This document shows, piece by piece, positions 32,263 to 44,200 of a stretch of DNA of 64,000 bases. The stretch is from JAHRAW01 sp965249835. GTDB taxonomy: Bacteria; Pseudomonadota; Gammaproteobacteria; Arenicellales; Poriferihabitantaceae. The stretch covers positions 186,001-250,000 of the forward strand of contig CBDFMY010000001.1 in assembly GCA_965249835.1 (NCBI GenBank), written 5' to 3'. A model generated the notes under the pieces. It saw nothing but the letters and a program-made list of their open reading frames with translations. It ran no database searches and had not been told where the DNA came from. The position numbers were made by a program, and so were the translations under genes. Position 1 is the first letter of the stretch; the number at the start of each line of letters is the position of its first letter.

Positions 32263-35200
32263 GACGGAGGTGCCTGGCGCAGCATCTTCCGACAGGGGTA
32301 GCACGAAGTCGGCCTCCGCCAGCAATTGCTTGATGCTGAACTGGTCATCGGCAAGCGCGCGCCCTTGCGCGGCGAGAATGTTCGCCAGGCTGGACTGACC
32401 GCCGACACTGGCGGCGCGGGCGACATTCTTGCCGGCTTGCTCAATGCGCCGCGCCACTACACCCACATTCTGGTCAGCCATGGTGCGCGCCACTTCCGAC
32501 AAAATCACTCGATTCAGGTCGGCGAAATCGGGACTCGCCAGCACCTGCACGCTTCTGCTCGCTTGCGCCTGGTTCATCGCCTGGTCCATAACGGTGTAGG
32601 TGACGGTGTATTTCCCGACCGTGTTGGTGTCCAGGTCGGTAGCATCAATGACGATGCGGTCAGTGAGGTCGCCAAACATGTTATCAACGGCGGTGGCGCC
32701 GTGTTCGGTATAAGTCGTGCCGAGTTCAATAGTGTTGTCGTCTGCGGTGTCCTTGAGCAAGGTGATGGTCGGCGACGTGGTGTCCATGACAGTAATCATC
32801 TGCTGGGCGGAGCTACTCAGTTTATTGGTACCGGTTGCGATCCAGGTGATCATGGTGTTACCCATGGGGAAGGCATCGGGCGCGTCGTCGGTGATCTCGG
32901 CTTCGCGGTCGGTGGAAGTGGCGGTGCCGTAGTTGGAGCGGTCGAGAGGGGTCATGGTCGCAATGGCCTCAAAGGTCTGGGCCGGCGGTGCGCTGATGTC
33001 CGGCGCGGTGATGTCCGGCGTGGTGTCCGGTGTGGTGGTGTCTTCGACTATGACCGTGCGGATTACCCGCTCGGCATGGTTACCGGCGGTGTCGGTTACC
33101 TCGTAGGTGACTTCGTAGGTTCCGACCGCGCTCGTGTCCACGTTGGTCGAATCAATGACCATCCTGCCAGTGAGTTCGGTGTCATCATCCACCGCATCGG
33201 TGGCGGTTGCCTGCAGTTCGGTATAAGCCGCGCCCAACTCAATGGTCTGCGGGTTAGCACCGGTCAAGGTAATCACCGGCTTGGTGGTGTCGGTGACAGT
33301 AATCATCTGCCGGTCGGAGCTACTCAGTTTATTGGTATCGGTTGCGCTCCAGGTGATGACTGTGGTGCCCACCGGGAAAGTCTCGGGCGCGTCGTTGGTG
33401 ATAGTCGCCGTGGTATTGGTGGAAGTGGCGGTGTCGTACCCAGCCCGGCTAATCGGTGCCAGGATCGCCGTGGCATCGGTGAAAGTGGCGATGCCGTAAT
33501 CGGACGAGTCCAGCGGGGTCAAGGTAGCCGTCGCCTCAAAGGTTTCGTCGTCCGGTGCGGTAATCACCGGCGCGGTGGTGTCGGTGACCCTGACCGTGCG
33601 CGTCACCTGCTCAGCGGCGTTACCGGCGGTGTCGGTTACCTCGTAGGTGACGGTGTATTGCCCGACCGCGCTTGGGTTCACGTTGTCCGTATTAATGACA
33701 ATCTTGCTGGTTAGTTCGGTGTCATTATCCACCAGGTCGGTGGCGGTGGCACCGTGTTCGGTATAAGCCGTGCCGAGTTCGACCGTGTTGTCGGTGGTGG
33801 TGTCCTTGAGCAGGGTAATCACCGGCGCGGTCTTATCGGTGATGGTGACGGTCTGGGTTGCGGTGGCTTCATTACCCGAAGCATCAGTTGCCTTCCAAGT
33901 GATGGGGTGGTTGCCGACGGCGAAGTCGTTCGTCGCCGGGCTGCGCGTGATGCCGGGTGCCGGGTCGGCCAGGTCAGTCGCGGTGGCCTGTCCCACGTCG
34001 ACTGGCGTGGTCGGGCCGGTGGCTTCCGACACTACATCTGCCGGTGCAATGATAGTCGGCGGTATGTTGTCAGGGGCTATCTGGGCAGCGGTCAAGGTGA
34101 CCGTGCGGGTCACGGTATCGGCTTTGTTACCGGCGTTGTCGGTTACCTCGTAAGTGACCGAGTAATCCCCGACTCGGTCGGTGTTCACTGCACTACTGTC
34201 AATGACAATGCTGTCGGTGAGTTCGCCATCCACCGCATCGGTCGCCGTTGCATTCAGTTCGGTGTAAGCCATGCCGAAATGGATGGTCTGCGGATTATCA
34301 CCGGTCAGGGTGATAATCGGCTTGCCGGTGTCGATGACCCTGACCGTGCGGGTCTTCTGCTCGGCGGCGTTACCGGCGGTGTCGGTTACCTCGTAAGTGA
34401 CCGAGTAATCCCCGACTCGGTTGATGTTCACTGCACTACTGTCAATGACAATGTTGTCGGTGAGTTCGATGTCATCATCCACCAGGTCGGTGGCCGTGGC
34501 GCCGTGTTCGGTGTAAGCCATGCCAAACTCGATGGTCTGCGGATTATCACCAGTCAGGGTGATAATCGGCTTGCCGGTGTCGATGACCCTGACCGTGCGG
34601 GTCTTCTGCTCGGCGGCGTTACCGGCGGTGTCGGTTACCTCGTAAGTGACCGTGTAGGTCCCGACCGTGCTCGTGTCCACGTTGTTCGCATCAATGACAA
34701 TGTTGCCGGTGAGGTCGCCATCCACCAGGTCGGTGGCGGTGGCGCCGTGTTCGGTGTAAGCCATGCCAAACTCGATGGTCTGCGGATTATCACCGGTCAG
34801 GGTGATAATTGGCTTGCCGGTGTCGATGACCCTGACCGTGCGGGTCTTCTGCTCGGCGGCGTTACCGGCGGTGTCGGTTACATTGTAAGTGACCGTGTAG
34901 GTCCCGACCGTGCTCGTGTCCACGTTGTTCGCATCAATGACAATGTTGCCGGTGAGGTCGCCATCCACCAGATCGGTGGCCGTTGCATTCAGTTCGGTGT
35001 AAGCCATGCCGAAATGGATGGTCTGCGGATTATCACCGGTCAGGGTGATAATCGGCTTGCCGGTGTCGATGACCCTGACCGTGCGGGTCTTCTGCTCGGC
35101 GGCGTTACCGGCGGTGTCGGTTACATCGTAGGTGACCGAGTAATCCCCGACTCGGTCGGTGTTCACTGCACTACTGTCAATGACAATGTTGCCGGTGAGT

Positions 35201-38200
35201 TCGATGTCATCATCCACCAGGTCGGTGGCGGTGGCGCCGTGTTCGGTGTAAGCCATGCCGAAATGGATGGTCTGCGGATTATCACCGGTCAGGGTGATAA
35301 TCGGCTTGGTGTTGTCGATGACCCTGACCGTGCGGGTCTTCTGCTCGGCGGCGTTACCGGCGGTGTCGGTTACATCGTAGGTGACAGTGTATTGCCCGAC
35401 CGCGTTCGTGTTCACTGCACTACTGTCAATGACAATGCTGCCGGTGAGGTCGCCATCCACCGCATCGGTGGCGGTGGCGCCGTGTTCGGTGTAAGCCATG
35501 CCGAAATGGATGGTCTGCGGATTATCACCAGTCAGGGTGATAATCGGCTTGCCGGTGTCGATGACCCTGACCGTGCGGGTCTTCTGCTCGGCGGCGTTAC
35601 CGGCGGTGTCGGTTACATCGTAGGTGACCGAATAATCTCCAACTCGGTTGATGTTCACTGCACTACTGTCAATGACAATGCTGCCGGTGAGGTCGCCATC
35701 CACCAGATCGGTGGCGGTGGCGCCGTGTTCGGTGTAAGCCATGCCGAAATGGATGGTCTGCGGATTATCACCGGTCAGGGTGATAATCGGCTTGCCGGTG
35801 TCGATGACCCTGACCGTGCGGGTCTTCTGCTCGGCGGCGTTACCGGCGGTGTCGGTTACATCGTAAGTGACCGTGTAGGTCCCGACCGTGCTCGTGTCCA
35901 CGTTGTTCGCATCAATGACAATGTTGCCGGTGAGTTCGCCATCCACCGCATCGGTCGCCGTTGCATTCAGTTCGGTGTAAGCCATGCCGAAATGGATGGT
36001 CTGCGGATTATCACCAGTCAGGGTGATAATCGGCTTGCCGGTGTCGATGACCCTGACCGTGCGCGTCACGGTATCGGCGGCGTTACCGGCGGTGTCGGTT
36101 ACATCGTAAGTGACCGTGTAGGTTCCGACCGTGCTCGTGTCCACGTTGTTCGCATCAATGACAATGTTGCCGGTGAGGTCGCCATCCACCCGATCGGTGG
36201 CGGTTGCATTCAGTTCGGTATAGCCCTCGCCAAACTCGATGGTCTGCGGATTATCACCAGTCAGGGTGATAATCGGCTTGCCGGTGTCGATGACCCTGAC
36301 CGTGCGGGTCTTCTGCTCGGCGGCGTTACCGGCGGTGTCGGTTACATCGTAGGTGACCGAGTAATCCCCGACTCGGTCGGTGTTCACTGCACTACTGTCA
36401 ATGACAATGTTGCCGGTGAGGTCGCCATCCACCGCATCGGTCGCCGTTGCATTCAGTTCGGTGTACCCCTCGCCAAACTCGATGGTCTGTGGGTTAGCAC
36501 CGGTCAGGGTGATAATCGGCTTGCCGGTGTCGATGACCCTGACCGTGCGGGTCTTCTGCTCGGCGGCGTTACCGGCGGCGTCGGTTACATTGTAGGTGAC
36601 CGGGTAATCCCCGACCCGGTCGGTGTTCACTGCCCTGCTGTCAATGACAATGTCGCCGGTGAGGTCGATGTCATCATCCACCAGATCGGTAGCGGTGGCA
36701 TTCAGTTCGGCATAGCCCTCGCCAAACTCGATGATCTGCGGATTAGCGCCGGTCAAGGTGATAATCGGCTTGGTGGTGTCGGTGACCCTGACCGCGCGCG
36801 TCACGGTATCGGCGGCGTTACCGGCGGCGTCGGTTACATCGTAGGTGACGGTGTATTGCCCGACCGCGTTCGTGTTCACTGCACTACTGTCAATGACAAT
36901 GTCGCCGGTGAGGTCGCCATCCACCCGATCGGTCGCCGTTGCATTCAGTTCGGCATACCCCTCGCCAAACTCGATGGTCTGCGGATTATCACCGGTCAGG
37001 GTGATAATCGGCTTGCCGGTGTCGATGACCCTGACCGTGCGCGTCACGGTATCGGCGGCGTTGCCGGCGGTGTCGGTTACATCGTAGGTGACCGTGTAAT
37101 CTCCAACTCGGTTGATGTTCACTGCACTACTGTCAATGACAATGTTGCCGGTGAGTTCGCCATCCACCAGATCGGTGGCGGTGGCGCCGTGTTCGGTGTA
37201 AGCCATGCCGAAATGGATGGTCTGCGGATTATCACCGGTCAGGGTGATAATCGGCTTGCCGGTGTCGATGACTCTGACCGTGCGGGTCTTCTGCTCGGCG
37301 GCGTTACCGGCGGTGTCGGTTACATCGTAGGTAACAGTGTATTGCCCGACCGCGTTCGTGTTCACTGCACTACTGTCAATGACAATGTTGCCGGTGAGGT
37401 CGCCATCCACCGCATCGGTAGCCGTTGCATTCAGTTCGGTGTAAGCCATGCCGAAATGGATGGTCTGCGGATTATCACCGGTCAGGGTGATAATCGGCTT
37501 GGTGTTGTCGATGACCCTGACCGTGCGGGTCTTCTGCTCGGCGGCGTTACCGGCGGTGTCGGTTACATGGTAGGTGACCGAATAATCTCCAACTCGGTTG
37601 ATGTTCACTGCACTACTGTCAATGACAATGTTGCCGGTGAGGTCGCCATCCACCAGGTCGGTAGCGGTTGCATTCAGTTCGGTATAGCCCTCGCCAAACT
37701 CGATGGTCTGCGGATTATCACCGGTCAGGGTGATAATCGGCTTGCCGGCGTCGATGACCCTGACCGTGCGCGTCACAGTATCGGCGGCGTTGCCGGCGGC
37801 GTCGGCTGCATTGTAGGCGACCGAGTAATCCCCGACTCGGTCGGTGTTCACTGCACTACTGTCAATGACAATGTTGTCGGTGAGGTCGCCATCCACCGCA
37901 TCGGTCGCCGTTGCATTCAGTTCGGTGTAAGCCATGCCGAAATGGATGGTCTGCGGATTATCACCGGTCAGGGTGATAATCGGCTTGCCGGTGTCGATGA
38001 CCCTGACCGTGCGGGTCTTCTGCTCGGCGGCGTTACCGGCGGTGTCGGTTACATTGTAGGTGACCGAGTAATCCCCGACTCGGTCGGTGTTCACTGCGCT
38101 GCTGTCAATGGCAATGTTGCCGGTGAGGTCGCCATCCACCCGATCGGTGGCCGTTGCATTCAGTTCGGTGTAAGCCGTGCCAAACTCAATGATCTGCGGA

Positions 38201-41200
38201 TTATCACCGGTCAGGGTGATAATCGGCTTGCCGGTGTCGATGACCCTGACCGTGCGGGTCACGGTATCGGCGGCGTTACCGGCGGCGTCGGTTACATTGT
38301 AGGTGACCGAGTAATCTCCAACTTGGTTGATGTTCACTGCACTCTTGTCAATGGCAATGCTGCCGGTGAGTTCGGTGTCATTATCCACCAGGTCGGTCGC
38401 CGTTGCCTTCAGTTCGGTATAGCCCTCGCCCAACTCAATGGTCTGCGGATTGGCACCGGTCAAGGTAATCACCGGCGCGGTGGTGTCCTCAACCGTGATC
38501 ACCTGGGTAGCGGTGAGTTTGTTATCCGAAGCATCGGTTGCGGTCCAGGTGATAGTGGTATCACCCAGCGGGAAAGTATCGGGCGCGTTGTCGGTAATAA
38601 TCGCCGTGCCATCGGGGGAAGTGGCGGGGCCGTAATCGGAGCGGTTGAGAGGAGTCAGGGTAGCAGTCGCCTCAAAGGTCTGGTCGTTTGGTGCGCTGAT
38701 GTCCGGCGCGGTGTTGTCGATGACCCTGACCGTGCGGGTCTTCTGCTCGGCGGCGTTACCGGCGGTGTCGGTTACATCGTAGGTGACCGAGTAATCTCCA
38801 ACCCGGTCAGTGTTCACTGCACTACTGTCAATGACAATGTTGCCGGTGAGTTCGCCATCCACCAGGTCGGTGGCCGTTGCATTCAGTTCGGTGTAAGCCA
38901 TGCCAAACTCGATGGTCTGCGGATTATCACCAGTCAGGGTGATAATCGGCTTGCCGGTGTCGATGACCCTGACCGTGCGGGTCTTCTGCTCGGCGGCGTT
39001 ACCGGCGGTGTCGGTTACATCGTAGGTGACCGAATAATCTCCAACTCGGTTGATGTTCACTGCACTACTGTCAATGACAATGTTGCCGGTGAGGTCGCCA
39101 TCCACCGCATCGGTCGCCGTTGCATTCAGTTCGGTGTAAGCCATGCCGAAATGGATGGTCTGCGGATTATCACCGGTCAGGGTGATAATCGGCTTGCCGG
39201 TGTCGATGACCCTGACCGTGCGCGTCACGGTATCGGCGGCGTTGCCGGCATCGTCGGTTACATTGTAGGTGACTTCGTAGGTGCCGACCTGATTGATGAC
39301 CACGTTGGTCGAATCAATGACAATGCTGCCGGTGAGGTCGCCATCCACCAGGTCGGTCGCCGTTGCATTCAGTTCGGTATACCCCTCGCCAAACTCGATG
39401 GTCTGCGGATTATCACCGGTCAGGGTGATCACCGGCTTGCCGGTGTCGATGACCCTGACCGTGCGGGTCTTCTGCTCGGCGGCGTTACCGGCGGCGTCGG
39501 TTACCTCGTAAGTGACCGAGTAGGTCCCGACCGTGCTCGTATCCACGTTGTTCGCATCAATGACAATGTTGCCGGTGAGGTCGCCATCCACCAAGTCGGT
39601 GGCCGTTGCATTCAGTTCGGTATACCCCTCGCCAAACTCGATGGTCTGCGGATTATCACCAGTCAGGGTGATAATCGGCTTGGTGTTGTCTTCAACGATG
39701 ACCGTGCGGGTCTTCTGCTCGGCGGCGTTACCGGCGGTGTCGGTTACATCGTAAGTGACCGTGTAGGTCCCGACCGTGCTCGTGTCCACGTTGTTCGCAT
39801 CAATGACAATGTTGCCGGTGAGTTCGCCATCCACCGCATCGGTCGCCGTTGCATTCAGTTCGGTGTAAGCCATGCCGAAATGGATGGTCTGCGGATTATC
39901 ACCAGTCAGGGTGATAATCGGCTTGCCGGTGTCGATGACCCTGACCGTGCGCGTCACGGTATCGGCGGCGTTACCGGCGGTGTCGGTTACATCGTAAGTG
40001 ACCGTGTAGGTTCCGACCGTGCTCGTGTCCACGTTGTTCGCATCAATGACAATGTTGCCGGTGAGGTCGCCATCCACCCGATCGGTGGCGGTTGCATTCA
40101 GTTCGGTATAGCCCTCGCCAAACTCGATGGTCTGCGGATTATCACCAGTCAGGGTGATAATCGGCTTGCCGGTGTCGATGACCCTGACCGTGCGGGTCTT
40201 CTGCTCGGCGGCGTTACCGGCGGTGTCGGTTACATCGTAGGTGACCGAGTAATCCCCGACTCGGTCGGTGTTCACTGCACTACTGTCAATGACAATGTTG
40301 CCGGTGAGGTCGCCATCCACCGCATCGGTCGCCGTTGCATTCAGTTCGGTGTACCCCTCGCCAAACTCGATGGTCTGTGGGTTAGCACCGGTCAGGGTGA
40401 TAATCGGCTTGCCGGTGTCGATGACCCTGACCGTGCGGGTCTTCTGCTCGGCGGCGTTACCGGCGGTGTCGGTTACATCGTAAGTGACCGAGTAATCCCC
40501 GACTCGGTCGGTGTTCACTGCACTACTGTCAATGACAATGTTGCCGGTGAGGTCGCCATCCACCAGATCGGTGGCGGTTGCATTCAGTTCGGTGTAAGCC
40601 ATGCCGAAATGGATGGTCTGCGGATTATCACCGGTCAGGGTGATAATCGGCTTGCCGGCGTCGGTGACCCTGACCGTGCGCGTCACGGTATCGGCGGCGT
40701 TACCGGCGGTGTCGGCTGCATCGTAGGTGACCGAGTAATCCCCGACTCGGTCGGTGTTCACTGCACTACTGTCAATGACAATGTTGCCGGTGAGGTCGCC
40801 ATCCACCAGATCGGTGGCCGTTGCATTCAGTTCGGTGTAAGCCATGCCAAACTCGATGGTCTGCGGATTATCACCAGTCAGGGTGATAATCGGCTTGGTG
40901 TTGTCGATGACCCTGACGGTGCGGGTCTTCTGCTCGGCGGCGTTACCGGCGGTGTCGGTTACATCGTAGGTGACCGAGTAATCCCCGACTCGGTCGGTGT
41001 TCACTGCACTACTGTCAATGACAATGCTGCCGGTGAGGTCGCCATCCACCGCATCGGTCGCCGTTGCATTCAGTTCGGTGTAAGCCATGCCGAAATGGAT
41101 GGTCTGCGGATTATCACCAGTCAGGGTGATAATCGGCTTGGTGTTGTCGATGACCCTGACCGTGCGGGTCTTCTGCTCGGCGGCGTTACCGGCGGTGTCG

Positions 41201-44200
41201 GTTACATCGTAGGTGACCGTGTAGGTCCCGACCGTGCTCGTGTCCACGTTGTTCGCATCAATGACAATGTTGTCGGTGAGGTCGCCATCCACCGCATCGG
41301 TCGCCGTTGCATTCAGTTCGGTGTAAGCCATGCCGAAATGGATGGTCTGCGGATTATCACCAGTCAGGGTGATAATCGGCTTGGTGTTGTCGATGACCCT
41401 GACCGTGCGGGTCTTCTGCTCGGCGGCGTTACCGGCGGTGTCGGTTACATTGTAGGTGACCTGGTACTCTCCAACCCGGTCGGTGATTACCTCGTCTCCG
41501 GCAATGACAATCCTGCGGGTGAGTTCAATGTCATCATCCACCAGGTCGGTCGCCGTTGCCTCCAGTTCGGCATACCCCTCGCCAAACTCGATGGTCTGCG
41601 GATTAGCACCGGTCAGGGTGATAATCGGCTTGCCGGTGTCGATGACCCTGACCGTGCGGGTCTTCTGCTCGGCGGCGTTACCGGCGGTGTCGGTCACATT
41701 GTAGGTGACTTCGTAGGTGCCGACCTGATTGATGACCACGTTGGTCGAATCAATGACAATGTTGCCGGTGAGGTCGCCATCCACCGCATCGGTAGCCGTT
41801 GCATTCAGTTCGGCGTACCCCTCGCCAAACTCGATGGTCTGCGGATTGGCGCCGGTCAGGGTGATCACCGGCGCGGTGTTATCGGTGATGGTGATAGTTT
41901 GTTCGGCGGTGCTACTGCGTCCATTGCTATCGGTTGCGGTCCAAGTGATTTTATGGATGCCTACGGCAAACGCATTGTCCGTTGGGTTGCGGGTGATGGT
42001 CACCGAATCGGCGGCCAGGTCAATAGCCGTTGCCTGTCCCACGGTGACTGGCGTGGTCGGTCCGGTAGCTTCTTTGGTTACATCCGCCGGCAGGGTAATC
42101 ACCGGCGCGGTGGTGTCGGTGATGGTGATGGTTTGTTCGGCGGTGCTACTGCGTCCATTGCTATCGGTTGCGGTCCAAATGATTTTATGGACACCTACGG
42201 CAAACGCATTGTCCGTTGGGTTGCGGGTGATAGTCACCGAATCGGCGGCCAGGTCAGTCGCGGTTGCCTGTCCCACGGTGACTGGCGTTGTCGGTCCGGC
42301 AGCTTCTTTGGTTACATCCGCCGGCAGGGTAATCACCGGCGCGGTGTTATCGGTGATGGTGATAGTTTGTTCGGCGGTGCTACTGCGTCCATTGCTATCG
42401 GTTGCGGTCCAAGTGATTTTATGGATGCCTACGGCAAACGCATTGTCCGTTGGGTTGCGGGTAATAGTCACCGAATCGGCGGCCAGGTCAGTAGCGGTTG
42501 CCTGTCCCACGGTGACTGGCGTTGTCGGTCCGGTAGCTTCTTTGGTTACATCCGCCGGCAGGGTAATCACCGGCGCTGTGGTGTCCACAACCGTGATGAT
42601 CTGCTTGGCCGTCATTTCATTGCTTGAAGCATCGGCGGCTGTCCAGGTAATAGTGGTGTCGCCCAGCGGGAAAGTATCGGGCGCGTCGTCGGTGATGTCG
42701 CCATCGGCGGACCTGGCGATGCCGTAATCGGAGCGATCAAGCGGGGTCAAAGTAGCCGTCGCCTCAAAGGTTTCGTCATCCGGGGCGGTAATGGCCGGCG
42801 CCGTGGTGTCGGTGACCCTGACCGTGCGGGTCACGGTATCGGCCGGGTTTTTGGCGGTGTCGGTTACATTGTAGGTGACCGAGTAATCCCCGACTCGGTC
42901 GGTGTTCACTGCACTACTGTCAATGACAATGTTGCCGGTGAGGTCGCCATCCACCGCATCGGTCGCCGTTGCATTCAGTTCGGTGTACCCCTCGCCAAAC
43001 TCGATGGTCTGCGGATTATCACCAGTCAGGGTGATAATCGGCTTGCCGGTGTCGATGACCCTGACCGTGCGGGTCTTCTGCTCGGCGGCGTTACCGGCGG
43101 TGTCGGTTACATCGTAGGTAACAGTGTATTGCCCGACCGCGTTCGTGTTCACTGCACTACTGTCAATGACAATGCTGCCGGTGAGGTCGCCATCCACCGC
43201 ATCGGTGGCGGTGGCGCCGTGTTCGGTGTAAGCCATGAAATGGATGGTCTGCGGATTATCACCGGTCAGGGTGATAATCGGCTTGGTGTTGTCGATGACC
43301 CTGACCGTGCGGGTCTTCTGCTCGGCGGCGTTACCGGCGGTGTCGGTTACATCGTAGGTGACCGAGTAATCCCCGACTCGGTCGGTGTTCACTGCACTAC
43401 TGTCAATGACAATGTTGCCGGTGAGTTCGCCATCCACCCGATCGGTGGCCGTTGCATTCAGTTCGGTGTAAGCCATGCCGAAATGGATGGTCTGCGGATT
43501 ATCACCAGTCAGGGTGATAATCGGCTTGCCGGTGTCGATGACCCTGACCGTGCGGGTCTTCTGCTCGGCGGCGTTACCGGCGGTGTCGGTTACATCGTAG
43601 GTGACCGAGTAATCCCCGACTCGGTCGGTGTTCACTGCACTACTGTCAATGACAATGTTGCCGGTGAGTTCGCCATCCACCCGATCGGTAGCCGTTGCCT
43701 CCAGTTCGGCATACTCCTCGCCAAACTCAATGATCTGCGGATTGGCGCCGGTCAGGGTGATCACCGGCGCGGTGGTGTCCACAACCGTGATGATCTGCTT
43801 GGCCGTCATTTCATTGCTTGAAGCATCGGCGGCGGTCCAGGTAATAGTGGTATCGCCCAGCGGGAAAGTATCGGGCGCGTCGTCGGTGATGTCGCCATCG
43901 GAGGACCTGGCGATGCCGTAATCGGAGCGATCAAGCGGGGTCAAAGTAGCCGTCGCCTCAAAGGTTTCGTCATCCGGGGCGGTAATGGCCGGCGCCGTGG
44001 TGTCGGTGACCATGACCCTGCGGGTCACGGTATCGGCGGCGTTGCCGGCGGCGTCGGTTACATTGTAGGTTACATCGTAGGTGCCGAGCTGGTTGGTGAT
44101 TACCTCGTCACCAGCAATGACAATCTTGCTGGTTAGTTCGGTGTCATCATCCACCAGATCGGTCGCCGTTGCCTCCAGTTCGGTGTAAGCCGTGCCAAAC

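Noticed and set aside
31501..33714. Plus-strand ORFs opposite the beta-barrel and linker (31501-31905, 32326-33714)
   Set aside because: They overlap a well-supported minus-strand barrel domain and have no recognisable family.
33754..42627. Plus-strand ORF of 2,957 codons
   Set aside because: Antisense shadow of the repeat array. Its sequence is itself a monotonous 81-residue repeat with no known domain, while the minus strand gives clear Ig-like domains and a barrel.
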